Assembly (NCBI GenBank): GCA_963700305.1
Contig: CAVOXB010000022.1
Coordinates: 62,001 to 126,000, forward strand
Length of the DNA: 64,000 bases
Origin: Desulfomonile sp963700305
GTDB lineage: Bacteria; Desulfobacterota; Desulfomonilia; Desulfomonilales; Desulfomonilaceae
Direction of reading: 5' to 3'
Shown here: one piece after another, positions 1-9,861 of the stretch
Layout: each line of letters begins with the position of its first letter
Position numbering within the stretch: position 1 is the stretch's first letter
The notes under the pieces: generated by a model
Told to the model about the DNA's origin: nothing
The model's database searches: none
The model's input: the letters and a program-made list of their open reading frames with translations, nothing else
Program-made: the position numbers and the translations under genes

Positions 1-148
1 TTTGTCTTGTTGTTATATCTAAACTAATTTAGAGATAATTATCATAACATTTTTACATTACGTAGTATTTTTTACTTGACATGTATGCATCTAATATAGT
101 CATGACATGTTGCAAGGTTATGCATGGGAGGGATGGTATGTTGAGAAG

Positions 149-700
149 TCATTTCAATAATAAGCTATTATTAAATGAATTTTCCTTGCCAGCCTCTTCC
201 GCAGCAACGACGATTAGGGCTTTGCTACAGACTTGCCTTCCACAGAGCCCCTCTTCTAGACCCCCCAGATAGGTCTCGTCCACTTCAACACTTCCGGACA
301 GCCGGTCTCGGTCTGGTCTCACCATCACACGGCGTAGCTTGTGAAGCCATGCCCAAGCAGTCCTGTAACTCCCCAGTCCGAGCATCTCCTGCAGGCTCAC
401 TGCACTCATCCCTGTTCGTGGGCAAGTCACCCACCACATAGCTGGAAACCACAGGGTGAGAGGCTTACGGGTGTCATGGAAGATCGTACCAGCAGTGACG
501 GAGCACTGATATCCACAATACCCGCATTCGAACAGACTCTTGCCAATCGGCCAAGCCCTGCCATGCCCACAGCGAGGACACCGAAAACCTTCTGGCCAGC
601 GGCGTCGGAACAGGTAATCACGGCACTGCTCCTCTGTCGAGAAACGGGCTTCGAACTCTGCCAATGACCTGGGGTAGTCTTCCCAATAGTTTATTATCAA
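149..700 (-). pseudogene. IS1595-family transposase, 3' truncated remnant
   Basis: The reading frame (183 codons) starts like an IS1595/ISXO2-type transposase. A zinc ribbon is visible (CPRC about residue 41, then CGYC), followed by the segment with the first acidic catalytic residue (VEVDETYLGG, about residue 142). Family members are usually around 300 residues. Here homology stops soon after the first Asp, and the last 14 residues are AT-rich junk read from a near-palindrome (AATAATA/TATTATT, about 157-173). The later catalytic residues are absent, so the copy should be inactive. The outer 150 bases are very AT-rich and hold no gene. I see no terminal inverted repeats. Confidence 0.75.
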
Positions 701-816
701 TAATGCGTAGAGACGCGAGCTTGCATCTCGGATACAGTGTCACGGTCGCACCTCTCCACCGCTCCAAGGGTTTGCTGTCGAGGCTGAGCATCCCCGAGGG
801 CGGGGCAAAGGCACGG

Positions 817-2355
817 GTGAAGCAGGCTGTCCTTGTGTTGTTAATGTGTTCGGTCCTTATGACGGCTTCATGCAGATCAACCCTTTGGAGCCGCCCTGAT
901 GAGCCCGGGATGGCGCAGTTCGCTGCGATGAGTTCTCCTCCGCAGATAGGCCATGAGGGTCTCACGCGTGCGGTTGGGACCATAACGCTTCAGACACACC
1001 GCTTCACTCCTGCAAGAGATGTGGCGGGCAAGAGCGCTCTCAACCTTCAGGACTGCAGAAGTTTAGCGTTGCAGGACAACCTGAGCCTCGTGGTCGCACG
1101 CCTGGAGGAGTTTACCAAGAAAGCCATCGAAACCACTGAAGCGTCAAAAATGCTTCCTCACGTTCTCTTTTTCAGGGGAGCTGTCCCAGCGTGACCAGCA
1201 GAATTTTTGTACAGCGATGTATTAGGACAGGAAGGACGAACTCCACGAATTGGGTGGAATTTCGGGAGTGTGACCGATTATGCGACAGGGAGAGAACGTA
1301 GCACCTGGCGTTACGTTGCCGAAACAAAATGGAGTCCCACAGATGCAGCCCTGGCCTATTATTTGACCAAGAGCAGTAAAAATGAGCGGTATAAGGCTCA
1401 CTACAACAGAGTGAGGATAGCCCAGAAACTAGTCGCTACCGTGGACATCTCATATTACCGTCTGCTGGCACTCCAAAAGAATTTGGCCTCCGCCCAGGAG
1501 TTGGTTGCCCTCCGATCCGCAATGGCCGATACTCGAAAGAGGCAAGTGGGAGCAAAAATTTCCGGATATGACGAATACGAAAGTGCTAATCAGAGACTTA
1601 TGCGGGCCCGTCGATTCCTGGCAAAGGTGCAGAACCAGATTGAAAAAGAAAAGAATACACTTGCGTCCGCTATGGGTGTATCGCCTCACCAGTCACAAAA
1701 AAGAGGATTCCACGTCATCGGTGCACTGACGGCTCCTGGTTTCAAAGCCGATGCCTCTGAAATGGAGATGAGAGCGGTCCAGAATAGGCCCGAAGCTTTT
1801 GAAGCAGGACTGAATCACCTCAATTCCATAAACGATCTTCAGCGGTCTCTCATAAAGTCTTATCCTAAGGTGTCCTTTTTCTGGAGATACAACTACGACA
1901 AGGACAAGTTTCTTTTACGTAAAGATTGGACCGAAGTTGGGCTCTACGTGTATTGTGATCTCCTTGAATGGGTCACCGGCATGCAACAGTCCAACGCCGC
2001 CAAACTTGATGCTCAAGCAACTGAACGCAAGACGGCAATGGTCGCACTTGGGATCGCTTCCCAAGTCCGAGTGGCAGCCCTGGAGTACGCAGAGACCCTG
2101 GTGGAAATCCAAAGTGCGGAAGCATCGCTCAAGACTTCTGAAGAGGCGTTCCGTGCTGCTGGACAGAAGAGGCCAAAAGACGAACTGGAGAAGCTGGCCT
2201 TGGCTGACCTCAAGGCCTACATGTTGGAGGACACCATAGCTCGGGACAGAGCTATGGGAGAGGCAAATGCAGCCCTGGCGGAACTGCAAGGCGCCATGGG
2301 GATCAACTACAGTGAACCTCCACCGACGACTTTAGCAATGGCGGCCTGTCAATAA
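817..2355 (+). CDS. TolC-family outer-membrane efflux lipoprotein, frame broken once
   Basis: Two consecutive frames (to 1194 and from 1207) make one protein if a frame slip at the TTTTT run near 1172 is corrected. The GTG at 817 gives a lipoprotein signal (VLVLLMCSVLMTASC) with the lipobox Cys at about residue 19. The rest is rich in Ala, Glu, Lys and Gln, with long helical stretches and two repeat halves (ALQDNLSLVVARLEEF and later EYAETLVEIQSAEASLK), as in outer-membrane efflux proteins. The TolC family forms the outer-membrane channel of type I secretion or RND export. No inner-membrane or adaptor partner is adjacent, so the substrate is unknown. The broken frame could be decay or a sequencing error. 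Confidence 0.6.
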
Positions 2356-2614
2356 ATAGATGACCGTGAATGGGTAACGGCACCTGAAGTCAACCTTCAG
2401 GTGCCTCAACCGCGCGGCCTGGTACCTCAGGACAAATCTTCCTCTATCCTGTCAGTTGCCAAAACCAGTCAAATCACTGTTTGCAAACAAAAAATAAAAT
2501 CACGTTTCATTTTGTAACATCTTTTTGAATCCAAATCTTCTCAGCAGCATCTTAATTGTTGAAACAAAGGTTTTATGACCATAGGTCAAAATTACTCACA
2601 ACGGGAGGTTAGAG

Positions 2615-3154
2615 ATGAATACTAACAGATTATCCATTGCAGCATGCCTAGTGTTGCTCCTAGTCGGGTTTTGGGCTATGCCGGAATTCTCTCGCGCTCG
2701 TGACGGAGGTGGCAGTAATTCCGGAGGGGCTCAAGTGGCCGTGCCCAGTGGTGCAATGGTACCGGGAGCCTTAAATTCGGGCGGGCTCCAGCGCTTCGAG
2801 ACGCGAATTGAAACCCGATCGTCCGATCTCAGCGGGAGAGGTATGAGCGGATTTGGTCGAGGGGAAACCCAACCCTTTGACGTGAGGAGAGAACCGCAGC
2901 CATTTGACATAAGAGGTGGCGGTTTAAGCGGCTTCGGAAGAGGCGAGGTTCAACAGTTTGATATCCGGAGAGGACCTCAACCTTTCGATAACAGGGGCGC
3001 ATTATCGGGAGGTGTCATCCGAGGAGAGCTTCAACCTTTTGATATTCGGCGAGAATCGCAATTAGAATTCAGAGGAACAGGGTTCGGTGGCTTGGGGCAA
3101 AGGTTTGATGCGCGACAGGAGATACAACCTTTCGACTTCAGAGGCGGAAGATGA
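2615..3154 (+). CDS. secreted Gly/Arg-rich repeat protein of unknown function
   Basis: This 179-residue protein has a good ribosome-binding site (GGGAGG, 7 bases before ATG) and a clear signal peptide ending near residue 28 (hydrophobic CLVLLLVGFWAM). The mature part is low complexity. A short unit built around QPFDIR or QPFDVR recurs about six times, separated by Gly-rich linkers such as GLSGFGRGE. There are no cysteines after the signal peptide. I recognise no family. The alternation of FD-R motifs with glycine suggests an extended or beta-repeat exported protein, which is inference only. It stands alone, with about 260 bases upstream and 325 bases downstream free of genes. Confidence 0.7.
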   Translation: MNTNRLSIAACLVLLLVGFWAMPEFSRARDGGGSNSGGAQVAVPSGAMVPGALNSGGLQRFETRIETRSSDLSGRGMSGFGRGETQPFDVRREPQPFDIRGGGLSGFGRGEVQQFDIRRGPQPFDNRGALSGGVIRGELQPFDIRRESQLEFRGTGFGGLGQRFDARQEIQPFDFRGGR

Positions 3155-3480
3155 GGATCCACGAGCAAACCCAAGAGGCAATTTGACAGGGCGGAACTGG
3201 AATAACTGACCCTTAGTTCATAAAGCGAATTACGGTCCGACCCTGTCAACAGCAGCTCTATCGACAAGAGTCTCATTTTGTGATCAAGGCGCTATACGGA
3301 TACAGCCGTTCACAAAAAAAATGATCGAATTCCGCTAATTCCGGGAAAACTTACTCTACTGCGAATTACCGTCGAACTACCGACTGCTGATCTGCAGCGG
3401 GAATGGCTGTCCTCTTCACCCCGTTCATACGTGACCAAGGGGCGCCGTGCCCTCGCCCTAACCCTCACTAGAACATCTTT
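3155..3480. other. intergenic region without recognisable gene
   Basis: Both flanking genes end here (convergent). I see no conserved frame, RNA gene or clear terminator with a U-tract. Confidence 0.5.
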
Positions 3481-4377
3481 TTACTCAACTTTTATGCGAC
3501 TGCTTATGCAGGCGTGACATGAACCCGAACGGATTCTCGCTGCATCTGACAGGGAAATTACTCCGATTATATTTTCAGTGACCTCAGACCATACAAACAA
3601 TCGCTGAAGATCCGAGAGAATCATCTTTCGTATGGCGTCTTCGAGGAATGTGCTCTCCTCACAGGAAAGCACTCGAGAAGACGACAGAATACTGCTTGCA
3701 TGTGTTTCGCTAGGTATTCCACGAGTATAAGCCAAAATGAGATCCGTTTTTGAAACCACACTGATTGGAATGCCTTCGTGATTCTTTATGAGTACTGCTC
3801 CGCAGCGATGCTCAGAAATTCCCTCCATGATCTTGAACAGGTCGTCTTGGTCGTGGAACCACACAACCGGGCCTGTCATGATATCTTTGACTCTGATGCG
3901 CATCTCATCGGGATTCTCGTGAAGTGCCTTCTTTCGATTCATCACGCTTCGATCGCACGATCTGCAATATCCATAGAGCAGGCCCACGATATCCGGATAC
4001 GCAAGAGCCCCGACCACTTTGTTTTCCAATTCACTACGAACGTACAGGCGGTAAATGCGGTGGGAACGCATCGAGTCCAATGCCGACTCCAGGGAATCGC
4101 CGGGATTGCAGTAAATCGGGGGAGACACCATTATGTGTCCCAAAGGAGACTCTGCAGGAAGCTCAGCATAATAGGCTCCCATGATATCGGTTTTGGAAAC
4201 CACGCCGACCGGTGAACTGTCTTCTGCCGTAACAAGAAATGCATTGATCTTGTACTTTATTAGCAGCCTTATTCCGTGGCTGATGGGTGAAGCGGCGGTA
4301 CTACTGAAGACCTGGACCCGCATAGCCTCTTTGACCGTCACATCCGACAAAATACTTTTCTTCGTTGTTTCAAACAT
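3481..4377 (-). CDS. four-CBS-domain protein
   Basis: The 298 residues form two tandem CBS pairs. Each begins with the typical 'V.D.M' motif (TVKEAMRV near residue 14, HIMVSPPIY near 82, VKDIMTGPVV near 163, and a fourth near 230). CBS pairs (Bateman modules) bind adenosyl ligands and control attached or partner proteins. This one has no catalytic or membrane part, so it should act in trans. Two cysteine-containing turns (CRSCDRS and CHACIS) lie between and after the domains, which is less usual. It follows a CBS-pair gene and an amino-acid permease on the same strand with short spacing, so regulation of that permease is the simplest guess. Confidence 0.85.
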   Translation of the reverse strand: MFETTKKSILSDVTVKEAMRVQVFSSTAASPISHGIRLLIKYKINAFLVTAEDSSPVGVVSKTDIMGAYYAELPAESPLGHIMVSPPIYCNPGDSLESALDSMRSHRIYRLYVRSELENKVVGALAYPDIVGLLYGYCRSCDRSVMNRKKALHENPDEMRIRVKDIMTGPVVWFHDQDDLFKIMEGISEHRCGAVLIKNHEGIPISVVSKTDLILAYTRGIPSETHASSILSSSRVLSCEESTFLEDAIRKMILSDLQRLFVWSEVTENIIGVISLSDAARIRSGSCHACISSRIKVE

Positions 4378-4409
4378 TGCCTCATCTTATGGGGGAGGAA
4401 TCAGCCATC

Positions 4410-4897
4410 TTAAGACTGATACGTCCTGCCGCTGGGTGTCAACTGTTCCACCAAAAAATAGAAGAGATCAGACAGGTAAACCATGCCTTCAATAGTGCCT
4501 TCATTCACCACCGGGAGCCTGCGTATGTGCTTCTTGATCATTATATCCAAAATGTGCAAGACGTGAGTATCTGGATTAACGGTTATTACGTCCGTAGTCA
4601 TCAGGTCCTCGACATGGACGGACTGGGCTCTCTCGGCAATCACCTCGAAGAGGCCGGAGACCTCTATATCGGTCATTGTTCCCCAGACGTTGGTATGTTT
4701 TGGACGGATGAGGAATAAAACATCATACATGGACAACATTCCTATCAGTCGACCCACTTCATCATTGACGATCATACCGAACACGCGCTCTCTTCTTCTT
4801 CACTGGCTCGTTTGAAATGCTGAATCGCTTCAGCAATCGTCATGTGGGGGGTGAGCGCGTAAAAGCTTTTCTTCATGACATCCATGGCTTTGAACAT
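4410..4897 (-). CDS. CBS-pair protein, frame broken near the N-terminus
   Basis: The long frame (up to 4784) starts in the middle of the first CBS domain. Upstream in another frame, from an ATG at 4895-4897 preceded by GGAG, lies the missing start (MFKAMDVMKKSFYALTP), which joins it after one slip in a GAA/GAG repeat near 4793. The second CBS domain (VEDLMTTDVITVNPDT) and a hydrophobic C-terminal helix are intact. The full protein would be about 162 residues. It lies between the permease and the four-CBS gene, all on the minus strand with gaps of 63 and 32 bases, consistent with one operon. Confidence 0.7.
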
Positions 4898-4960
4898 AAT
4901 GTGGCTCCGATAAGTCTTTATTTTGTGCGATGTACGTGGCCACCGATCCTGCAGCCCACT

Positions 4961-6290
4961 CTACGATCTTGTCTTGATGGTCCGCCCGGTGGCTCGCCGG
5001 TACGCCCATTCAGCGGCCAAGCACACGGGAATCAGAGCGAACATGGTTATGAACGCCTCCCTGGAGTGCTGGTAGATGTACACGGAGAGGATCGCGGCCA
5101 TGATAAGACATCCGGCCAAAGAAAGGCCGATGATCAATCTCTTTCCTCCGGTTTCGGCGGCCACCTTCAGATGGGCCGCGTGCACCGCCGCGTAAATGAG
5201 CAGAAAAGCACCGCTGCCCATCATTGCAACTCCGGAAAGATCGAAGAAGAGGATGAAGACTATGACTGCTCCTGCAGTTATGAAAAGACCGCCCGGGGCA
5301 TTCTTTCGAACCCGCAGCGAAAAGATCGCCGGCAGTTCGCCATCACGGGCGATCGTGTAGCTCACGTTCGATGCGCCGAACAGGGTAGCGTTGATCGCTG
5401 AGGCCGTTGAAAATAGGGCGGCAATAGCGATCAGCCTGAAACCGAAATCTCCCAGGAAGGGTTTTGCAGCCTCAGCCAGGGCGTAGTCCTTCGCTTTTAC
5501 GATCGCGGGAATGTCGAGGTTTCCGACAACTGCCAGTGAAACGGCCACGTAGATCGCTATGACCGAAATGACGCTCAGGTAAAGGGCCTTGGGCAACAAC
5601 TTTTTCGGGTCCTCCATATCTTCGGCCGCGTTTGCCACAAGCCCGAATCCCTCGTACCCTATGAAGAGAATGCCAGCGCCAAAGAAAATCCCGGAGGCCG
5701 AAGGCCACAGATCCGGCGTCAAGTATGCCGGGTGGATGAAGTACAGACCAGCGACAGCGAACAGCACGAGTATGGCAAGTTTGACCGCGACGATGACGGT
5801 CTCCGAGCGGCCCACGAAATTCGCCCCGACCACATTGGCGGACGTAAAGACCAGCACGATGCCCACGCCGAATGCCTTGGGCAACCATACGGCGTGCTGG
5901 GACGACAGGAAGGTCATGGCATACCCGGCAAATGCCTGTGCTGTACAGGGCCAGTGCGATCACGTACCCGATCCACATGTAGATATTGATGCCACCACTG
6001 AGCACCCCATCTCCGAATCCCTTTACAAGGAACTCCACTGCGCCCCCGGCTGATGGATATCTGGCTCCCAGCTTGGAGTACCAGGACGTGGACAAGAGCG
6101 CTACCACGCCTCCGATCACGAACGATACCCATAGGGCCGTTCCCGACGCCTCAGCGACAACCCCCAGGATGGAGAAGATCCCCGCGCCTACCATGCCCCC
6201 TATGCCGATGGACATAGCCGCGAGGAGCCCGATTCTCCCTCCGGAAGCTTGGGGGGGCCTTTGGATGCTCTCCGGTTGCTGATTTGTCAA
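4961..6290 (-). CDS. APC-family amino-acid permease, one frameshift
   Basis: Two overlapping frames join into one protein of about 440 residues after a single-base correction near 5940. The first part has the APC signature in helix 1 (IGIGGMVGAGIFSILG). The rest contains roughly ten more hydrophobic helices, including FIGYEGFGLVANAAEDMEDP, the conserved helix-6/loop region of amino-acid/polyamine transporters. The start is probably TTG at 6288-6290, because AGGAGGTGATC, a full match to the anti-Shine-Dalgarno, stands seven bases before it. The substrate cannot be read from the sequence. The two following CBS genes suggest nucleotide-dependent control of uptake. Confidence 0.75.
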
Positions 6291-6487
6291 TGGATCACCT
6301 CCTCAAACAGATGGCAACAGCTGTTACGGGTTCGCGTATCGGCAAGCGAGTCCAAATAGCAAGACCCGCTGGACCATTCTTGTCGTTGCAAGCGATCATT
6401 TTGAAACAGTATACTCCGGAATTATGCAACGGTCTTGCCATTTCGGATTTTTTTCACTCGGAGACCCGTCGAACGAAGGTACGGGCT

Positions 6488-6620
6488 GGATGTGCTCACT
6501 CCAGGCAATTCAGAAAATTGTGGTGCAGGCTTTCCAGCCTGCCATCATTGGTTTTCAGGACAAGGCAGGCTGGAAAGCCTACCTCACATAAGCTGTTTGC
6601 CCCGGATAACTGAATGATTA
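6488..6620. repeat. dispersed hairpin repeat, copy 1
   Basis: About 130 bases closely match a second copy at 37975-38107. Both contain a long inverted repeat (arms 6528-6543 and 6564-6579, 16 bp) and end with the same GGATAACTGAATGAT tail. There is no coding capacity. The rest of the gene-free interval 6291-6859 shows nothing else recognisable. Confidence 0.75.
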
Positions 6621-6859
6621 CGTCCTAGATTCCGCAGAATCCAGAATCCGAGAAATTTGGAACCTGTCCAGTCTCATTCAATGAGATGCACGGAGAACTT
6701 GCGCTTGACCGGGAGCGTTCGGCGAGGTACGCTCAGAACCAAAAAATTCGACTTTTTCAGCGATATTAAGGCGGTTTTGCCTCTGCCGGGTCTCGTGGGG
6801 ACCATAAGAGGCTGGGAAGACCGCCGCATAATTCCGGTTGACTAGAACGGACGCCGCTA

Positions 6860-8848
6860 ATGAGCCTAACGTTTTTCAGGAAACCCGCCTTTCTTGGGCC
6901 TGCTTTGGCCTTCTGGCTTTTGCTAGCGCCTGCGCACTGGGCGCGCAGCCAGAACGCGGTGGAGACACCGGGCCCACAGGATATCCCTCAGCCGGTTGCA
7001 GAGGACATGAGCTTGGCAGGCGACTTGCGACCGGACATAGGCCGTTTCCTTAACGTTCGGAGCGTGGGCGCTTCCTCGCTTTCACCTGACGGCCGGAGGC
7101 TGGCGTATCGCACGAACACGACGGGCCAAAGACAACTCTGGGTGACCGAATCCGTTTGCGCCGCACCGTGGCAGGTGACCTTCGGGGAGGGGATCGTCAC
7201 GTTTCATGAGTGGTCGCCCGCCGGCGAGTGGATCGCATACGGAACAGATCGTGGCGGTGACGAACGTGAGGGGTTCTACCTGATTGCGCCCGATGGTCTG
7301 CGCGAGATAGAGCTCCTTCCACCTGGGACGGCCTTCAGAAAATGGGGGGCATGGTCTCGGGACGGGCGCTGGATTGCCTACTCCTCCACCGAGCGAAACG
7401 GGATCGATTTCGATATCTATGTGATGCATGTGGCCGCCGATGGCTCTCACAATGGCCCTCGGCTCGTACATGAAGGCAAGGGCGCTCTGTACGTCGCAAG
7501 CTGGCGTCCGGACGGTGGAGCGCTCGTGCTGACTCAAGCCCGTGGCGAGCCTGACTCCGACGTCTATCTCCTCGATCTGTCCTCAGGACGAGTCGATACG
7601 ATCTTCAAGCCGGCGGATGCAGCATCCTACCACGGATTCTCATGGACGCCGGACTCGAAAGGCTTCTACCTCGCGACGAACCAGGACCGCGATCTGGCGG
7701 GGCTTGCGGACTACGACGTAGCTCAGGGGCGCCTGAACTGGATCGAGGAGCCGACAGGGGAGGTGGAGGATGTCGGTCTCTCAACCGATGGGCAATATCT
7801 GGCCTGGACGGTGAACGACAACGGCTATTCCTCCCTTTATGTGCGGGACCTAAAACGATGGGGGCTGGTAACGCCGAATCCTACCCTTCCGCAAGGGGTG
7901 TACCCGTTCGTTTTCGCTGCGCAGGCCCCCGTGCTTCAGGTGCTCGTGACCGGACCTCGGATTGCCGGTGATGTATGGATACTGGACGCTGCTTCGGCTG
8001 AGACGCGTCGTGCGACACGATCTGCAACAGGAGGGCTGGACACGACTCAGTTTGTCGTCCCTGAAGCCGTGTCGTTCAAGAGTTGGGACGGCGAGACTAT
8101 TTACGGGCTCCTCTATCTGCCGCCGGCGCCGACTGAGGATGAAAAGCCACCGGTACTTCTCGGGGTTCATGGAGGTCCAACAGCCCAGGCTCGGCCGGTC
8201 TTCGACCCGGCGTTTCAATACCTGCTGACCCGTGGTATTGCGGTCTTCGACCTGAACTATCGTGGTTCGACAGGATATGGAAAGCGCTTTACGCGCCTGG
8301 ACGACGGACGGTTGCGTCCAAACGCTGTAAAAGACGTGGCCGCAGCGCTTGACTGGCTGGCCTGCACTGGGAAGGTCGACGTTTCCCGTGCCGCCGTCAT
8401 GGGAGAGTCGTATGGAGGGTACTTGGCCTTCGCAGCCCTGACCCAACTGCCCGACAGCTTCAAGGCAGGAATCGGCCTTGTCGGCGTGTCGAATTGGGTG
8501 ACGGCCTTACGCGGCACGTCGCCGGATAACAAGGCCACTGACGTTATTGAATACGGGAACATCGACGATCCCGAGGACTACGCATTCTTCGTCGAGCTGT
8601 CGCCAGTTACGCATGTCAAGAACGTGAAGGCCCCTCTGATGGTTCTGCACGGCGAGAAGGACTTGCGGGATCCCGTATCCGAGGCCGACCAGCTCGTGGC
8701 CGCGATTCGGGAGCGTGGCGGACAAGTGGAATACCTCCGTTTTCCGGATGAGGGGCACGAAATTTCCAAGTTGTCCAACCAGATCATTGCCTACCGACGA
8801 ATCGCGGCGTTTCTGGAAAGATCCCTGAAAGACCAAGGTCAACGCTGA
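6860..8848 (+). CDS. secreted S9-family prolyl-oligopeptidase-type peptidase
   Basis: This 662-residue protein has an N-terminal signal peptide (hydrophobic core LGPALAFWLLLAPAHWA). A beta-propeller region follows (about 60-380) with repeated 'SPDGRRLAY', 'SRDGRWIAY' and 'TDGQYLAW' blades, then an alpha/beta-hydrolase domain. The catalytic triad is visible: Ser in GESYGGY (about 515), Asp in EKDLRDPVSEAD (about 602) and His in DEGHE (about 633). Such enzymes hydrolyse short peptides or acyl-aminoacyl bonds, and this one is predicted to be exported. It is clean in frame and stands alone. Its GC content seems higher than that of neighbouring genes, so horizontal origin is possible. Confidence 0.88.
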   Translation: MSLTFFRKPAFLGPALAFWLLLAPAHWARSQNAVETPGPQDIPQPVAEDMSLAGDLRPDIGRFLNVRSVGASSLSPDGRRLAYRTNTTGQRQLWVTESVCAAPWQVTFGEGIVTFHEWSPAGEWIAYGTDRGGDEREGFYLIAPDGLREIELLPPGTAFRKWGAWSRDGRWIAYSSTERNGIDFDIYVMHVAADGSHNGPRLVHEGKGALYVASWRPDGGALVLTQARGEPDSDVYLLDLSSGRVDTIFKPADAASYHGFSWTPDSKGFYLATNQDRDLAGLADYDVAQGRLNWIEEPTGEVEDVGLSTDGQYLAWTVNDNGYSSLYVRDLKRWGLVTPNPTLPQGVYPFVFAAQAPVLQVLVTGPRIAGDVWILDAASAETRRATRSATGGLDTTQFVVPEAVSFKSWDGETIYGLLYLPPAPTEDEKPPVLLGVHGGPTAQARPVFDPAFQYLLTRGIAVFDLNYRGSTGYGKRFTRLDDGRLRPNAVKDVAAALDWLACTGKVDVSRAAVMGESYGGYLAFAALTQLPDSFKAGIGLVGVSNWVTALRGTSPDNKATDVIEYGNIDDPEDYAFFVELSPVTHVKNVKAPLMVLHGEKDLRDPVSEADQLVAAIRERGGQVEYLRFPDEGHEISKLSNQIIAYRRIAAFLERSLKDQGQR

Positions 8849-9060
8849 CCTGGTTCCCATAGCGCACTTCTCCGCCGAGAAGAAGAAAAGGGTGTTGGTA
8901 TAACACGCGTAGGTTGATGCAGAGCACTATTGTTCTTCAAAGGGTGTGAGCTGAGAAAACGGAGGCGAACGGGAGAGTTCTGGTTCGGAGAACCCGACGT
9001 TTTGTGACATCAGCGCACACAATCACTTGACTGTCGCAATGTAAACCGTTAAGCGACAGG

Positions 9061-9258
9061 CTCTTAGGTTTCCTCTATGTCATTGCGCCGGTGGGAGTCG
9101 GGGCTTTGTTTCTTTTTCTCATTGCGCTTGCATTTAACAATATTGCGAACGATAGGCCCTACCCTGAATTCTGTTTCTGGCCCCATCCGAATGATTCCAA
9201 TCAAGTTGAAGGCATGCTGAAGAGCATTAATAAAAGTCCTATAGCCAGTGAGCGGTGA
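9061..9258 (+). pseudogene. C-terminal fragment of an HPP-family membrane protein
   Basis: An open stretch reads as a transmembrane helix (PVGVGALFLFLIALAFNN) followed by a short polar tail with RPYPEF, ending at TGA 9256-9258. This resembles the last helix and tail of HPP-family membrane proteins. The upstream part of the gene is missing and no start codon is present. It is probably a gene remnant next to the IS-rich patch that follows. Confidence 0.35.
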
Positions 9259-9458
9259 TGATGGTCAGGAATCTCTGTGGGAGGACGATTGCTGCCCGCG
9301 CCACATTCGGTTCATTCGCGGCGCTTCCGGCGGGGCCTGATGGTTTTGCAGGCCTGGGAAATGGCCTTGTGGCCATTTCATCAGGTTTGGCATCTTTCGT
9401 GCCACTGAAAACCGCACTGGAGATTGCCGGCAATTCACCGGATAAAGGGAGGTCGCCT

Positions 9459-9770
9459 ATGGAAGGCACAGTCAGGGCGGGTGAACCGCTAGCATTACAG
9501 TTTTCAAGTTTTGCGTCTAAGACCGATTTTTCCGATCTGCCGATCACTGTGGTCGACCATGCCAAGGTTTTGATTCCCGATTTGTTGGGCTGCATCATTG
9601 GCGCCAGCCACATAGCTTCCAGCCAAATCATGGCCAAAACGGTTTTGGGGTTCGGTGGCCCCGCTCAGAGCAAAGTAATCGGATGTCTGACCAAGACTTC
9701 AGCTCCCTGGGCTGCGCTCATTAATGGTACTACCGGCCATGCATTTGATATGGACGACGATCATCGCTAA
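9459..9770 (+). pseudogene. MmgE/PrpD-family N-terminal fragment
   Basis: From ATG 9459, with GGGAGG seven bases upstream, the frame reads like the N-terminal helical domain of MmgE/PrpD enzymes: DHAKVLIPDLLGCIIGA, then ALINGTTGHAFDMDDDHR. The family is about 450-500 residues. Here it stops after about 103 codons, directly before a decayed IS630 element, so it was most likely cut by that insertion. The rest of the gene is not found after the element. Confidence 0.65.
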
Positions 9771-9861
9771 GTACACCGTTTCCTAAATACGGTCCTGTAT
9801 TTTTCTTCTTGAACGCGAAATTAATGTGCAATATATGTACCTCCGAAGGGAGGAACGCGAA

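Noticed and set aside
5472..5930. C-terminal half of the 272-codon permease frame as a separate protein
   Set aside because: After the frame break it reads an out-of-frame copy of the permease; the true continuation is in the other frame.
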